Translations under genes and position numbers: made by a program | Notes under the pieces: model-generated | Database searches by the model: none | Told to the model about the DNA's origin: nothing | The model's input: only the letters and a program-made list of their open reading frames with translations | Assembly (NCBI GenBank): GCA_934167965.1 | Contig: CAKPMJ010000002.1 | Coordinates: 62,001-126,000 of the forward strand | DNA: 64,000 nucleotides | Direction: 5' to 3' | Source: an uncultured Clostridia bacterium | GTDB lineage: Bacteria; Bacillota; Clostridia; TANB77; CAG-508 | Part shown: piece by piece, positions 17,053 through 25,978 of the stretch | How positions within the stretch are numbered: the first letter of the stretch is position 1 | Layout of the letters: each line of letters begins with the position of its first letter

Positions 17053-18336
17053 TTATTTTAGTTCTTCTGGATACATCATTAATGTATCATATATATCTAT
17101 ATCCTTGTATTCATTAATATCTATTCCTAGTGCTTTTAAATCATCAGTACTATATTTACTAATAATTGAATACTTATTATTTGTTTTTAAAACTTTAATT
17201 AAAATTTTTGATGTTCCATTTGAAGTCTTTTTCAAAACATATTTTGATCCTTCTTCATCTTCTGCAATAGCATCATTTGGTACCTTTAATCCAGAAACTC
17301 TCCACCATGTTATATTAAATGATATTTTTCTGTAAGAAATCAATTCTTCTGTCAAGGTTCTTACTTTAAATATTACTAATATTTTTCCACTCTCTTGTTC
17401 TTTTTTGTATTCCACTACTCCATCTATTTCATTTCCACTTGAAAGTGTTATTTTTACCGCATCACCTTCTTTTGAGTCTTTAGCAGCTGTTGAATTCAAT
17501 ACTGCTGCAATGTAACATCCAAAATTATCTATTACTTTTGCACTTTCATTGTTAGTTGATACTATCTTTCCTGTTTTTAGATCTAATTCATTTAATGTCT
17601 TTTCATCTATATTTTCAAAGTTCTTTGCAGTTAAAACATTTTCCAAGCCATCTACTCTATAAGAAACTACTCCACTTATAGGAGATTCCATTGTTTCAGA
17701 ACCATTATTTAGCTTTTTTTCATATTCTTCTTTTTCAGAAATTAATTTTTTTATATAAGATCCTCTTGCACTAGATTCTCCAGCTATTTTAGCCTTTTTC
17801 ATCATCAAATTGTTTATTTCTTTTTTTATTTCTGTTATTTTTTGAATATCTGTTATTTGTTCAATATTGCTTATCTTTTTTTCTATTTGATCATCTAAAT
17901 TCTTTATATCTACTGGATATATTTTTTGTTTTATCGTTTCTTCTTTTGACATTGCATCTTGTATTTTTGAATTTATTTTTTCTATTTGTTGTTGAAGTTT
18001 TTCTTCATTGTCTCCATAATACCTAAATATAGCTTGTCCTTTTGCTGCTCTTTCTCCTTCAGCAACAATTGGTGCAATTCCATTTTTATATTTCTTGCCT
18101 TTTACAATTTGTTCATCCCTTATTATATATCCGGTTGTGCTTTCTTCAAATGTTAATACTCCTTTATCTATTGTAACGGTGTCTGTTGGTGTTTTTATAA
18201 TTAAATATATTGCACTTATTACATATATTGTTATAACAATCAATACTAAATATAATAATATTTTCTTTTTTTCTATTTTCTTTCTTTTTTCTTGTAGGTC
18301 TACAATTTTTCCCAACTTAAAAATCATTCCTTTCAA
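17053..18336 (-). CDS. HlyD-family membrane-fusion-like protein
   Basis: 427 residues: one membrane helix (about 27-47), then a biotinyl-lipoyl-like half (VDKGVLTFEE... IVAEGERAAKGQAIFRYYG), a coiled-coil hairpin from about 110 to 215, the second lipoyl half (ESPISGVVSYRVDGLE) and a beta-barrel part. This is the HlyD/AcrA-type adaptor layout. In Clostridia this family is commonly found beside sepF; its export partner is not in the window. The start overlaps the end of miaA by 4 bases, indicating coupling. Confidence 0.8.
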   Translation of the reverse strand: MKGMIFKLGKIVDLQEKRKKIEKKKILLYLVLIVITIYVISAIYLIIKTPTDTVTIDKGVLTFEESTTGYIIRDEQIVKGKKYKNGIAPIVAEGERAAKGQAIFRYYGDNEEKLQQQIEKINSKIQDAMSKEETIKQKIYPVDIKNLDDQIEKKISNIEQITDIQKITEIKKEINNLMMKKAKIAGESSARGSYIKKLISEKEEYEKKLNNGSETMESPISGVVSYRVDGLENVLTAKNFENIDEKTLNELDLKTGKIVSTNNESAKVIDNFGCYIAAVLNSTAAKDSKEGDAVKITLSSGNEIDGVVEYKKEQESGKILVIFKVRTLTEELISYRKISFNITWWRVSGLKVPNDAIAEDEEGSKYVLKKTSNGTSKILIKVLKTNNKYSIISKYSTDDLKALGIDINEYKDIDIYDTLMMYPEELK

Positions 18337-19256
18337 GTTTTGACTTCTTCCAAAATAACATCTATATTATCTTGAATATTATTTAATCCATTTAGCCAAA
18401 TAGTTTCCTTATTTTTTCTAAACCATGTTAACTGTCTTTTAGCATATCTTCTGCTTTCTTGTTTTATTTTTTCTATCATTTCTTCTCTTGTAAGTTTTCC
18501 ATCAAAGTATTCTACTACTTCTTTATAACCTAATCCTTGCATAGATGTAGGGAATTGTTTGTATTTTACTAATAAACCTTCTACTTCTTTTATTAACCCA
18601 TTTTCTATCATGATATCTACTCTTCTATTTATCCTATCATATAGAATTTCTCTATCCATGTCTATTGCAAAAACTTTATAATCATATTTGACACCATTTT
18701 TTCTTGATTCAATTTCTAATTCAGTTTTTGTTTTGCCTGTGGAATGGTATATTTCTAATACTCTTATTATTCTTTTTTTATCATTTTTGCTAATAATCTT
18801 CATTGCCTCACTATCTATTCTTATTGCTTCATCATAAAGTTTTTGAAGCCCATCTTCGCTACTAGCATTTTTTTCTAGCTGTTTTCTATATTCTTCATCT
18901 AGTTTTATATTGCTATATTCAATTCCATATATCAAACTATTAGCATATAATCCAGTTCCTCCAATAACTATAGGTGTTTTACCTTTTTGTAAAATTTCTT
19001 CTATTGCTTGTTCTGCTTGTTTTTTATATTCTGCCACACTATATCTTTCGTCAGGAGACACAATATCTATCATATAATGTTTTATGCCTTGCATTTCATC
19101 TATGGTTGGTTTCGCTGACCCTATATTCATGTCTTTATAAATTTGCATTGAATCACAAGAAACTATTTCTCCATCTATCTTTTTAGCTAGTTCTATTGAT
19201 AATGCTGTTTTTCCTGATGCAGTTGGTCCTACTATTACAATTACTTTAGGTTTCAA
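18333..19256 (-). CDS. miaA: tRNA dimethylallyltransferase
   Basis: 307 residues. P-loop GPTASGKT at 10-17, SCDSMQIYKDMNIGSAKPT, HYMIDIVSPDERYSVAEY and IGGTGLYANSLIYG are all MiaA signatures, and the C-terminal RQLTWFRK is diagnostic. It prenylates A37 of tRNAs reading U-initial codons. Located in a mutL-(membrane protein)-miaA-HlyD run, a conserved Clostridia order. Confidence 0.97.
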   Translation of the reverse strand: MKPKVIVIVGPTASGKTALSIELAKKIDGEIVSCDSMQIYKDMNIGSAKPTIDEMQGIKHYMIDIVSPDERYSVAEYKKQAEQAIEEILQKGKTPIVIGGTGLYANSLIYGIEYSNIKLDEEYRKQLEKNASSEDGLQKLYDEAIRIDSEAMKIISKNDKKRIIRVLEIYHSTGKTKTELEIESRKNGVKYDYKVFAIDMDREILYDRINRRVDIMIENGLIKEVEGLLVKYKQFPTSMQGLGYKEVVEYFDGKLTREEMIEKIKQESRRYAKRQLTWFRKNKETIWLNGLNNIQDNIDVILEEVKT

Positions 19257-19266
19257 ATTTTTCTCC

Positions 19267-19698
19267 TTACTTTAGTTTAAATATTTGTATTATTCCATTT
19301 TGAACATCTTTAAAATATATTCCTTCTATTACGATAGCTATAATAACTACTATTGTAAAAATTATTATTTTCTTTTTTAATTGATAGCCTGTAATTTCAT
19401 CATTTTTTATTTTTCCTATTATATTTGCAATTCTAGGTAAAGTAATAAATCCATTAACAGGTACAAATACTATTAATATTATATTTCTTACAACTCCTAT
19501 CATATTTTTGTTAGGATAGTTTATCCCACTCCTTGATATTCTAAATATAATATATGTAAGAAATAAAATAAATAATGTTCCTATTGCTATATATGATATT
19601 CTTGTAAATGTCCCTTCGAAACTTTTAGTATTATTCCAAGTCCATAATATATATATTGCATATAAAGCTATTATTATTAAATAAATCGTTGCTTTCAT
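19267..19698 (-). CDS. four-helix membrane protein of unknown function
   Basis: 143 residues with about four hydrophobic segments: 3-20, 34-53, 65-95 and 110-125. No recognised catalytic motif. It lies between mutL and miaA with 9-10 bp gaps on each side, so it is cotranscribed with them. Confidence 0.75.
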   Translation of the reverse strand: MKATIYLIIIALYAIYILWTWNNTKSFEGTFTRISYIAIGTLFILFLTYIIFRISRSGINYPNKNMIGVVRNIILIVFVPVNGFITLPRIANIIGKIKNDEITGYQLKKKIIIFTIVVIIAIVIEGIYFKDVQNGIIQIFKLK

Positions 19699-19707
19699 CT
19701 TAAGTTC

Positions 19708-21975
19708 CTACTTTCTCTCAAATTTTCTTTCAATATCATATTTAGACATTTTTATTACTGTTGGTCTTCCGTGTGGACATGTAAATGGATTTGGCAATTT
19801 TAATAGTTCATTCATTAAACTATCTACTTCTGCTTCATCTAATGCCATATTAGCTTTTACAGCCGCCTTACATGCTACTGTTGCTATAAATTTTTCTTCT
19901 TTTTCTTGTTTTGCTGTTCTTGCAACTGTATTTATTTCATCTAGTGTTTCCATAAACAATTCTTTTGTTTCTAAATCAACACATATATCAGGTACACCTG
20001 ATAATTTTATTGTATTTTCTCCAAATTCTTCTAATATGAACCCTGCTTTTTCAAACATAGCAAAGTTTTCTTTTGCTATTGCCATTTCTTTTCCTGTAAG
20101 TGTTATAATGTCTGGAAGTAATAACATTTGTGAATTTTTTTCTTCATCACTATAAAAATTCTTTTTTACTTTTTCATACATTATTCTTTCATGCGCAGCA
20201 TGTTGATCCATTATGTATAATTCATTTTTCATTTCTAATATTATATATGTTTTAAATGCTATTCCTATAAATTTATATTCTTTTGGCTTATATTCTTCCA
20301 TATCTTCAAATACTGACATATTATCTTTTAGGTCACTTACATTTATTTTGTATTCATCATTTTCTTGTTTAACTTCTTGTTTTATTGGGTCTTTTCCAAA
20401 TAGTTTTTTATACATTTCCTCAAATGAAGATATTTGATTATTTACTTTTTCTAAATTTGATTTTTCTGGTTCTTCCTTTATTTCTGTTTCTGCCTCTGCC
20501 TCTGTTTTATTTTCTTCAACTTTATCGCTTTCATCCTTTTCTTCTTTATTAGCATCTTCTATAGTAACAGGAGTAGCTGATGTTTCTACAACTTTTGTAT
20601 CTTCTTGTTCAATTCCTGTCTTTTTGAATTCTTCTTTCATTTCATTTTGCATTTCTCTTTTTATTGTTTCTGCTTGTTGTTCTTTTAAATTATTGTCTAA
20701 TTCTTTATTTATACTATCTGCTGCACTTGCAATTTCTGTATATTTCTTTTCCATTTCCTTATAATCGTCTGTAAGTTCTATTTTAGGATTTGCTTGGATT
20801 TGTTGTTTTAAACTTTCTTGCAAATTTTTTAGTCTTGTAAATACATCTAACCCATCATTTGGTACATTTGTAGCCATAGCTGTTTTTACAAATAACCCAC
20901 CATCTGATGCTGGTTGTTCTGGCATTTTAAATGCATCTTTTGATGCTTCTTTAGCTTCTTTATTTTTTTCTCTTTCTGATATTAAATCTGCTTTTAATAA
21001 TGTATCTTTTATTGCATGATATACTGCTTTAAATACATTACTTTCTTCTTCAAACCTTACTTCTAGTTTTGCTGGATGTACATTTACATCTACTTTACTT
21101 GGGTTCATTTCCAAATCAAGTACCATAAATCCGAATTTTCCTATTGGAAGTAATCCCTTATATGCTTGTTCTGCTGCTGATGTTAATGTCTTATCTTTTA
21201 TGTATCTTTTATTTACAAAGAATATTTGGTTTGACCTGTTTGATCTAGCAACAACAGGTTTTCCTATTACTCCTTCTACTTTTATTCCTTCATATTCGTA
21301 AGACACAGGTATTACTTCGTCTGATATTTCTTTTCCATATATACTATAAACTACTGTTTTTAAGTCTCCATTTCCTATTGTTTGTGTAACTGTTTTTCCT
21401 GTATTTATTAATTTTATTGATACTTCTGGATGTACTAATGCTATTCTTGTTATTACATCTTCTATATATCCTGTTTCTGTAAAGTCTTTTTTCAAGAATT
21501 TATATCTTACTGGTGTATTATAAAATAGGTTCCTTACTGTTATTGATGTTCCTTTTGAACATCCTACTTCTTCTATATTTAATACATCTCCACCTTCAAC
21601 TACGATTTTTGTTCCTGTTAAATCTGTTTCTGTTTTTGTAATTAATTCAACATTTGCAATAGCTGCTATACTAGCTAATGCCTCGCCTCTAAACCCCATT
21701 GACTTTACATCTTTTAGGTCTTCAGCTGAACGAATTTTACTTGTAGCATGTCTTTCAAATGCTATTTCTACATCATCTTTTGCTATTCCTTTTCCATCAT
21801 CTGTGATTCTTATATATGAAATTCCCCCATTTTTTATTTCTACTGTTATATTTTGTGCACCTGCATCTATAGAGTTTTCTACCATTTCTTTTACTACTGA
21901 TGCTGGCCTTTCTATAACTTCTCCTGCTGCTATTTGATTTATTGTTAATTCATCTAATAATACTATGTTTCCCAT
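19708..21975 (-). CDS. mutL: DNA mismatch repair endonuclease MutL
   Basis: About 755 residues. I place the start at the ATG at 21975 (MGNIVLLDELTINQIAAGEV) because the ATG four codons earlier lies in the GAGGT ribosome binding site. The N-terminal GHKL ATPase shows ENSIDAGA, DDGKGI and GFRGEAL. An acidic, low-complexity linker spans about 350-540. The C-terminal domain carries the endonuclease motif DQHAAHERIMYE and CPHGRPT, so this MutL nicks DNA itself, as expected where MutH is absent. mutS is not in the window. Confidence 0.96.
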   Translation of the reverse strand: MGNIVLLDELTINQIAAGEVIERPASVVKEMVENSIDAGAQNITVEIKNGGISYIRITDDGKGIAKDDVEIAFERHATSKIRSAEDLKDVKSMGFRGEALASIAAIANVELITKTETDLTGTKIVVEGGDVLNIEEVGCSKGTSITVRNLFYNTPVRYKFLKKDFTETGYIEDVITRIALVHPEVSIKLINTGKTVTQTIGNGDLKTVVYSIYGKEISDEVIPVSYEYEGIKVEGVIGKPVVARSNRSNQIFFVNKRYIKDKTLTSAAEQAYKGLLPIGKFGFMVLDLEMNPSKVDVNVHPAKLEVRFEEESNVFKAVYHAIKDTLLKADLISEREKNKEAKEASKDAFKMPEQPASDGGLFVKTAMATNVPNDGLDVFTRLKNLQESLKQQIQANPKIELTDDYKEMEKKYTEIASAADSINKELDNNLKEQQAETIKREMQNEMKEEFKKTGIEQEDTKVVETSATPVTIEDANKEEKDESDKVEENKTEAEAETEIKEEPEKSNLEKVNNQISSFEEMYKKLFGKDPIKQEVKQENDEYKINVSDLKDNMSVFEDMEEYKPKEYKFIGIAFKTYIILEMKNELYIMDQHAAHERIMYEKVKKNFYSDEEKNSQMLLLPDIITLTGKEMAIAKENFAMFEKAGFILEEFGENTIKLSGVPDICVDLETKELFMETLDEINTVARTAKQEKEEKFIATVACKAAVKANMALDEAEVDSLMNELLKLPNPFTCPHGRPTVIKMSKYDIERKFERK

Positions 21976-22113
21976 TTTTAACCTCATTTCTTTTTTATTT
22001 GGTTTTGTTCTTCTGTTTTATACTGGAATTATATCATTAAAGATTTCAATTTGCAATACAGTAACACTTTTTTCTTTGTTTCATTTACATGGTACAAATA
22101 TGGTAAACTAAAT

Positions 22114-22160
22114 TAAAAAAATCACTTTTTTGCATATTTCATGCTTTAAAAGCGATTTTT
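22114..22160 (-). terminator. terminator after the tandem variable-protein genes
   Basis: Stem AATCACTTTT/AAAAGCGATT with a T run on the minus strand, 13 bp past the stop at 22173. Related in loop sequence (GCATGAAATATGC) to the terminator at 12189-12240. Confidence 0.8.
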
Positions 22161-22172
22161 ATTTTATTTCTT

Positions 22173-23450
22173 CTATTTTAAGTCATAACTTCCATCTGTT
22201 CCTTCTTTTAATTCTATATCAGCTTTTAGAGAAACTACAGGACGCACACCACTGTCTCTACTACCAGCAGTACCAAATGAGTAATACAAGTAGTAATAGT
22301 GTACTTGACCGATACGAGCTACATTGTGCATACCAAACAGTGCACCATGATGTAAAGTATTAATAAATGATGAAGCCAACCAGTATGCTGTATTTACTCC
22401 TTCAGTGGTTTTGAATATTGTTTTATATTCTTCACTTTCTGTATTCAATGAAGGAGAATAATAATAGTAATTACTCTTTAAAGTTACTATTTTTATTGGA
22501 TTAGATGTATTTTGTACTGATTTTTTCCATGTCTTGCTTGCTATATCATACCAGTTAAATCCATATTTTGCATAATTATCCTGTGAACCAGTATCATCTT
22601 TTGTATTACTTCCTAACACTGATATTTGATTTTCAGTCGAAGTCCATGAATATGTTACTTGATTTCCATATTCATTTAAGCTTCCCTGTAAATATTTTTT
22701 TCCTGTTCCCGTTTGATTCGGATCATATACTCCTACATTGTTCGGATTATATCCTGTTATTTTATTTACATCATCTATATTTACACTTCTTGCTCCTGTT
22801 GCTCCATATCCTGAACCAAACACACTGCATACCTTATTTAATTCCCCTTCTCCATAATTATATCCTGTTATTCCTCCTAAATGGAAATTTTTATCATCAA
22901 TTGTTTTTACAGCGTCCGCTGAAATTATTAATAATTCTCCTGTCTTTTCATCTACTCCTAATAGTCTCCATCCATTTGTTGTGGCTTTATTATTAAATGT
23001 CTGTGGTCCATATCCGTTTCCTTCTGCTAACACTTTTTCACTTGCAGCATAATAACTAGTTGTTGCTTTATCTACTGGGCTTCCTGCATTTGATGTTATT
23101 GTTTTTTCTATCTCTTTTCCATTTTCATCTTTTGTTGGGTCATAATTTATATATGTTCCTATTGGTAACTCTATTGTTCCATCTGTTATTATTGTGTTTT
23201 TTCCATTAGTATCTTTTTTATATTGCCAACATCTATCTCCTGTATTTTTCTTTATTAAATATTCTAAACCTTTCAAATCTTCTGTTTCACTTGTTTGTGC
23301 TTCATCTGTCTTTGTTTTTGCTTCCGCTGCTTTTCCTAATATTCCATTTTCTCCTGATAGCATTGCTATTGCCACTCCTGCTAAGATTAGCAATACAATT
23401 ATTGTTATTACTAGTGCTATTAATGTTATACCATTATTTTTGTTTATCAT
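22173..23450 (-). CDS. prepilin-anchored variable protein, DUF6273-like, second of a tandem pair
   Basis: 425 residues. Prepilin-like start (KNNGITLIALVITIIVLLIL), Ala/Lys/Glu linker, then the same domain as its neighbours: GWRLLGVDEKTGELLII, VFGSGYGATGARSVN, NWYDIASKTWK, YWLASS, and a C-terminal RPVVSLKADIELKEG. The region between YW and RPVV differs strongly from the paralogs (HHGALFGMHN..., HYYYLYYSFG). The G of KNNG|ITLI would be the prepilin peptidase site, with Ala at position 5 of the mature protein where pilins have Glu. It follows the gene at 23467 by 16 bp and shares its transcript. Confidence 0.85.
   Translation of the reverse strand: MINKNNGITLIALVITIIVLLILAGVAIAMLSGENGILGKAAEAKTKTDEAQTSETEDLKGLEYLIKKNTGDRCWQYKKDTNGKNTIITDGTIELPIGTYINYDPTKDENGKEIEKTITSNAGSPVDKATTSYYAASEKVLAEGNGYGPQTFNNKATTNGWRLLGVDEKTGELLIISADAVKTIDDKNFHLGGITGYNYGEGELNKVCSVFGSGYGATGARSVNIDDVNKITGYNPNNVGVYDPNQTGTGKKYLQGSLNEYGNQVTYSWTSTENQISVLGSNTKDDTGSQDNYAKYGFNWYDIASKTWKKSVQNTSNPIKIVTLKSNYYYYSPSLNTESEEYKTIFKTTEGVNTAYWLASSFINTLHHGALFGMHNVARIGQVHYYYLYYSFGTAGSRDSGVRPVVSLKADIELKEGTDGSYDLK
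22235..22385 (-). other. putative DGR variable region, 22-kb target
   Basis: YW-to-RPVV region aligned with the 12-kb and 23-kb copies. It is less GC-rich and also carries silent third-base changes at conserved codons, so it looks like an older, drifted variable region. Confidence 0.5.
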
Positions 23451-23466
23451 GTTTTTATTATCTCCT

Positions 23467-24780
23467 TTATTTTATAATATTATAACTTCCGTCTGTTCCT
23501 TCTTTTAATTGAATGTCTGACTTTAGAGAAACTACAGGGCGGGCTTCACGGCCGCAGCTGGTCACGTTACCATACGAGTAATACCAGGCGTAGTAGTTCA
23601 CACTACCGTCAGAGATCACATAGCGCATGCCGAAATAAGCATTGTTAGAGCTGGTACCGACACACGGTGAAGCCAGCCAGTAGCTTACTTTTGAACCTGC
23701 TTTGTTCATAAACAATGTTTTATATTCTTTACTTTCTGTACTTAATCCCTCTCCTGTTCCTGATGATGTATTTAAAGAATTAGGATAATAATAATAATAA
23801 TTACTTGTTAATGTCACTATTGTTGCTGGTGTTTCTGTATTTTGCATTGAATTTTTCCATGTCTTACTTGCTATATCATACCAATTGAATCCATATATTG
23901 CATAGCTACTTGCTGCTGAACCTGTATTACTTTTTCCATTGCTTCCTGACCATGATACTACATTTGCTGTTGAAGTCCATGTATATGTTGTTTGATTTCC
24001 ATATTCATTTGCATTTCCTGCTCCATATTTTGTTCCTGTCGTCTTTTGTTCTGGATCATATTTTCCTATGTTATTTGGATTATATCCTGTTATTTTATTT
24101 ATATCATCTACATTTACACTCCTTGCTCCTGTTGCTCCATATCCTGATCCAAATACACTACATACTTTATCTAGTTCTTGTTCTCCGTAGTTATATCCTG
24201 CTATTCCTCTTAAATAAAAATTATCATTTCCTGTCGTTTTTACTGGGTCTGCTGATATTATCAATAGCTCTCCTATTTTTTCATCTACTCCTAATACTCT
24301 CCATCCATTTGTTGTGGCTTTATTACTAAATGTTTGGTTGCTTGATCCATTTCCTTCTGCTAATGTCTTTTCACTTGCTTTGTAATAATTATCTGTTCCT
24401 GTGTCTGTTGGACTTCCTCCATTGGATGTTATTGTTTTCTTTATTTCTTTTCCCTCAGCATCTTTTGTTGGATCATAATTTATATATGTTCCTATTGGCA
24501 ATTCTACTGTTCCATCTGTTATTATTGTTTTTCTTCCATTGCTATCTTTTTTGTATTGCCAACATCTTTCTCCTGTATTCTTCTTTATTAAATATTCTAA
24601 ACCTTGTAGGTCTTCTGTTTCATTTATCTGTGCTTCATCTGTTTTTGTTTTTGCATCTGCTGCTTTTTTTAATATTCCATTTTCTCCTGATAACATCGCT
24701 ATTGCCACTCCTGCTAATATTAATAACACTATTATTGTTATTACCAATGCTATTAATGTTATTCCTTTGTTTTTCCTCAT
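23467..24780 (-). CDS. prepilin-anchored variable protein, DUF6273-like, first of a tandem pair
   Basis: 437 residues. N-terminal KNKGITLIALVITII membrane anchor; linker TDEAQINETEDL; then WQYKKDSNGRKTIITDG, LPIGTYINYDP, GWRVLGVDEKIGELLII, GYNPNNIGKYD and YWLASP. The last 70 residues include the variable YFGMRYVISDGSVNYYAWYY segment, then RPVVSLKSDIQLKEG. It is intact, unlike the close paralog at 12 kb. The upstream region contains the GGGGACGTTCC repeat and the hairpin/small-ORF unit also seen before the 12-kb gene. Likely a surface-exposed ligand-binding protein; ligand unknown. Confidence 0.88.
   Translation of the reverse strand: MRKNKGITLIALVITIIVLLILAGVAIAMLSGENGILKKAADAKTKTDEAQINETEDLQGLEYLIKKNTGERCWQYKKDSNGRKTIITDGTVELPIGTYINYDPTKDAEGKEIKKTITSNGGSPTDTGTDNYYKASEKTLAEGNGSSNQTFSNKATTNGWRVLGVDEKIGELLIISADPVKTTGNDNFYLRGIAGYNYGEQELDKVCSVFGSGYGATGARSVNVDDINKITGYNPNNIGKYDPEQKTTGTKYGAGNANEYGNQTTYTWTSTANVVSWSGSNGKSNTGSAASSYAIYGFNWYDIASKTWKNSMQNTETPATIVTLTSNYYYYYPNSLNTSSGTGEGLSTESKEYKTLFMNKAGSKVSYWLASPCVGTSSNNAYFGMRYVISDGSVNYYAWYYSYGNVTSCGREARPVVSLKSDIQLKEGTDGSYNIIK
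23531..23682 (-). other. putative DGR variable region, 23-kb target
   Basis: 53 of the 100 bases at 23541-23640 are G or C by my count. It aligns without gaps to the 22-kb copy and with one 2-base gap to the 12-kb copy; changes cluster in codons such as AAC-like positions, while flanking codons (FGMR, RPVVS) are constant. Confidence 0.65.
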
Positions 24781-24921
24781 TTTTAATGTTTCCTCCTTCT
24801 ATCCTTGTGCTTTTATCTTTATATTCATAACTTATTATTAGCCTATTTTGTTCTCTTATATTATCATATTTATTATTGTTTTCACAGTGATTTTTATTCA
24901 TACTCTTATTATTTTTGCTAT

Positions 24922-24948
24922 TGTCAAAAAGGAACGTCCCCATTGACA
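24922..24948. repeat. single-copy GGGGACGTTCC repeat
   Basis: 27-bp element differing from 13834-13860 at one base, with TGTCAA/TTGACA ends, 142 bp before the start of the gene at 23467. The following 70 bases towards the gene are also similar at both loci. Confidence 0.75.
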
Positions 24949-24969
24949 ATTATTATATTTTAACACCAC

Positions 24970-25036
24970 AAAAAGACCATACCATTCTACTTGGTATTAT
25001 TATAAATACTAAGCAAAATAATATCGTCTTGTTTTC
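24970..25036. terminator. long imperfect hairpin related to 13876-13939
   Basis: Arms share AAAAAGAC.ATA..ATT...TT.GTATT. It sits between the GGGGACGTTCC repeat and the CT-repeat ORF, as its counterpart does at 13.9 kb. Confidence 0.5.
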
Positions 25037-25062
25037 TTTTATAATTATTCTTATTCTCTAAA

Positions 25063-25116
25063 CTATAGCTCTCTCTCTCTCTCTCTCTCTACAGCCCCAA
25101 TAATTCTATGATTCAT
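25063..25116 (-). pseudogene. small ORF interrupted by a CT repeat, possibly phase-variable
   Basis: An ATG at 25116 with a GAAGGAG site starts MNHRIIGAVE, resembling the 45-residue ORF at 13893-14030. It then enters 11 copies of CT (AG on the coding strand), reading RERERE, and stops after 17 codons. Adding one repeat unit would open the frame to 43 codons ending at 24987. The current length therefore reads as an off state. Confidence 0.4.
25069..25090. repeat. (CT)11 dinucleotide microsatellite
   Basis: 22 uninterrupted bases of CT. Long dinucleotide tracts are rare in bacterial genomes outside phase-variable genes. Confidence 0.9.
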
Positions 25117-25298
25117 ATCATTTCTCCTTCTTTTGTTTTTTCATCCTACTTTCTTCAAAATTATATTATCATTACTACAATTTTTTGTCAATATATTTTT
25201 TACAATTAATTGATTGTAACACTTTTTTTTGCTTTTCATATTATATACCATACAAAGGATAACAAAAGAGAAATTATCTTTATGCAAGGAGGTCTAAT

Positions 25299-25412
25299 AT
25301 GTGTTGCTGTAATGATAATAATGCCACAATACTTTGGTTCATTATTTTATTCTTACTTCTTTTCTGCGGTGGATGCGGAAATAGGGCTTGTTGCCCTTCA
25401 TCTAACCAATAA
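25299..25412 (+). CDS. 37-residue Cys-rich membrane micro-protein
   Basis: ATG preceded by CAAGGAGGT. The product starts MCCCNDNNATILWF, has one hydrophobic segment (about 9-22) and ends with CGGCGNRACCPSSNQ: eight Cys in 37 residues. No known family. It precedes a second Cys-rich micro-protein by 52 bp on the same strand; the pair shares a terminator. Confidence 0.6.
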   Translation: MCCCNDNNATILWFIILFLLLFCGGCGNRACCPSSNQ

Positions 25413-25464
25413 CCACCTTGTTGTTACTTAAACCTATTCTTTTTTTGAAAGGTGGTGAAACATT

Positions 25465-25584
25465 ATGCCAGAAAATAGAGGATGCGGATGTGGTTTCGGT
25501 TTCGGTGATGACTGCTGCTGGATAATAATCCTTATAATTTTAATTTGCTGCTGCTGCGGTGGTGGTAGAGGTGGATGCTGCTAA
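25465..25584 (+). CDS. 39-residue Cys/Gly-rich membrane micro-protein
   Basis: ATG with GAAAGGTGG upstream. Product MPENRGCGCGFGFGDDCCW, a short hydrophobic core (IIILIILI), then CCCCGGGRGGCC. Ten Cys and many Gly suggest metal binding or a spore-coat/envelope peptide, but this is a guess from composition. A terminator follows 16 bp downstream. Confidence 0.6.
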   Translation: MPENRGCGCGFGFGDDCCWIIILIILICCCCGGGRGGCC

Positions 25585-25600
25585 TAGGTTTTAGCACATC

Positions 25601-25637
25601 AAAAAAACAGGTGACTTATTGAAGTCATCTGTTTTTT
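25601..25637. terminator. bidirectional terminator
   Basis: AAAAAACAG.TGACTT paired with AAGTCA.CTGTTTTTT around ATTG. It ends the Cys-rich pair (plus) and the YGPP gene (minus). Confidence 0.85.
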
Positions 25638-25645
25638 AATCACTT

Positions 25646-25978
25646 TTAAAAAATCAAAAATAATATTATAGCTATCAAAATTGCAATTATTGAAATTATT
25701 ATTTTTGATGTTTTACTCATCTTTTTGCTTTTTATAATTGCAACCAATCCTATTATTAATAGTATTGGAATACTGATTATTCTTATAATATTTAATATCG
25801 CTCCCCATTTTGATGGTTCTACACTTGGTGGTCCATATAAATCCTGAGAAGGAGGACCATACAGCAGTTCAATCTGATCATTTAACTCTCCATATACCCC
25901 ATATATCTTCACTGGTAGTGCTATTACAAATGCTCCTATTCCTATTATAACTTTTTTTAATTTTGATAAAATCTTCAT
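25646..25978 (-). CDS. small membrane protein with doubled LYGPPS motif, possible radical SAM substrate
   Basis: 110 residues. A hydrophobic N-terminal segment (about 10-27) is followed by an extracytoplasmic stretch with LYGPPS at 39-44 and again at 47-52, then two membrane helices (about 61-80 and 90-109). Its start codon lies immediately after the stop of the radical SAM gene, so the two are translationally coupled. Duplicated Pro/Tyr motifs next to a SPASM radical SAM enzyme suggest a ribosomally made, modified peptide, but no leader or protease gene is visible. Confidence 0.65.
   Translation of the reverse strand: MKILSKLKKVIIGIGAFVIALPVKIYGVYGELNDQIELLYGPPSQDLYGPPSVEPSKWGAILNIIRIISIPILLIIGLVAIIKSKKMSKTSKIIISIIAILIAIILFLIF

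Noticed and set aside
25210..25431. 73-codon plus-strand frame
   Set aside because: It overlaps the Cys-rich micro-protein gene in a different frame; the latter has a much better ribosome binding site.
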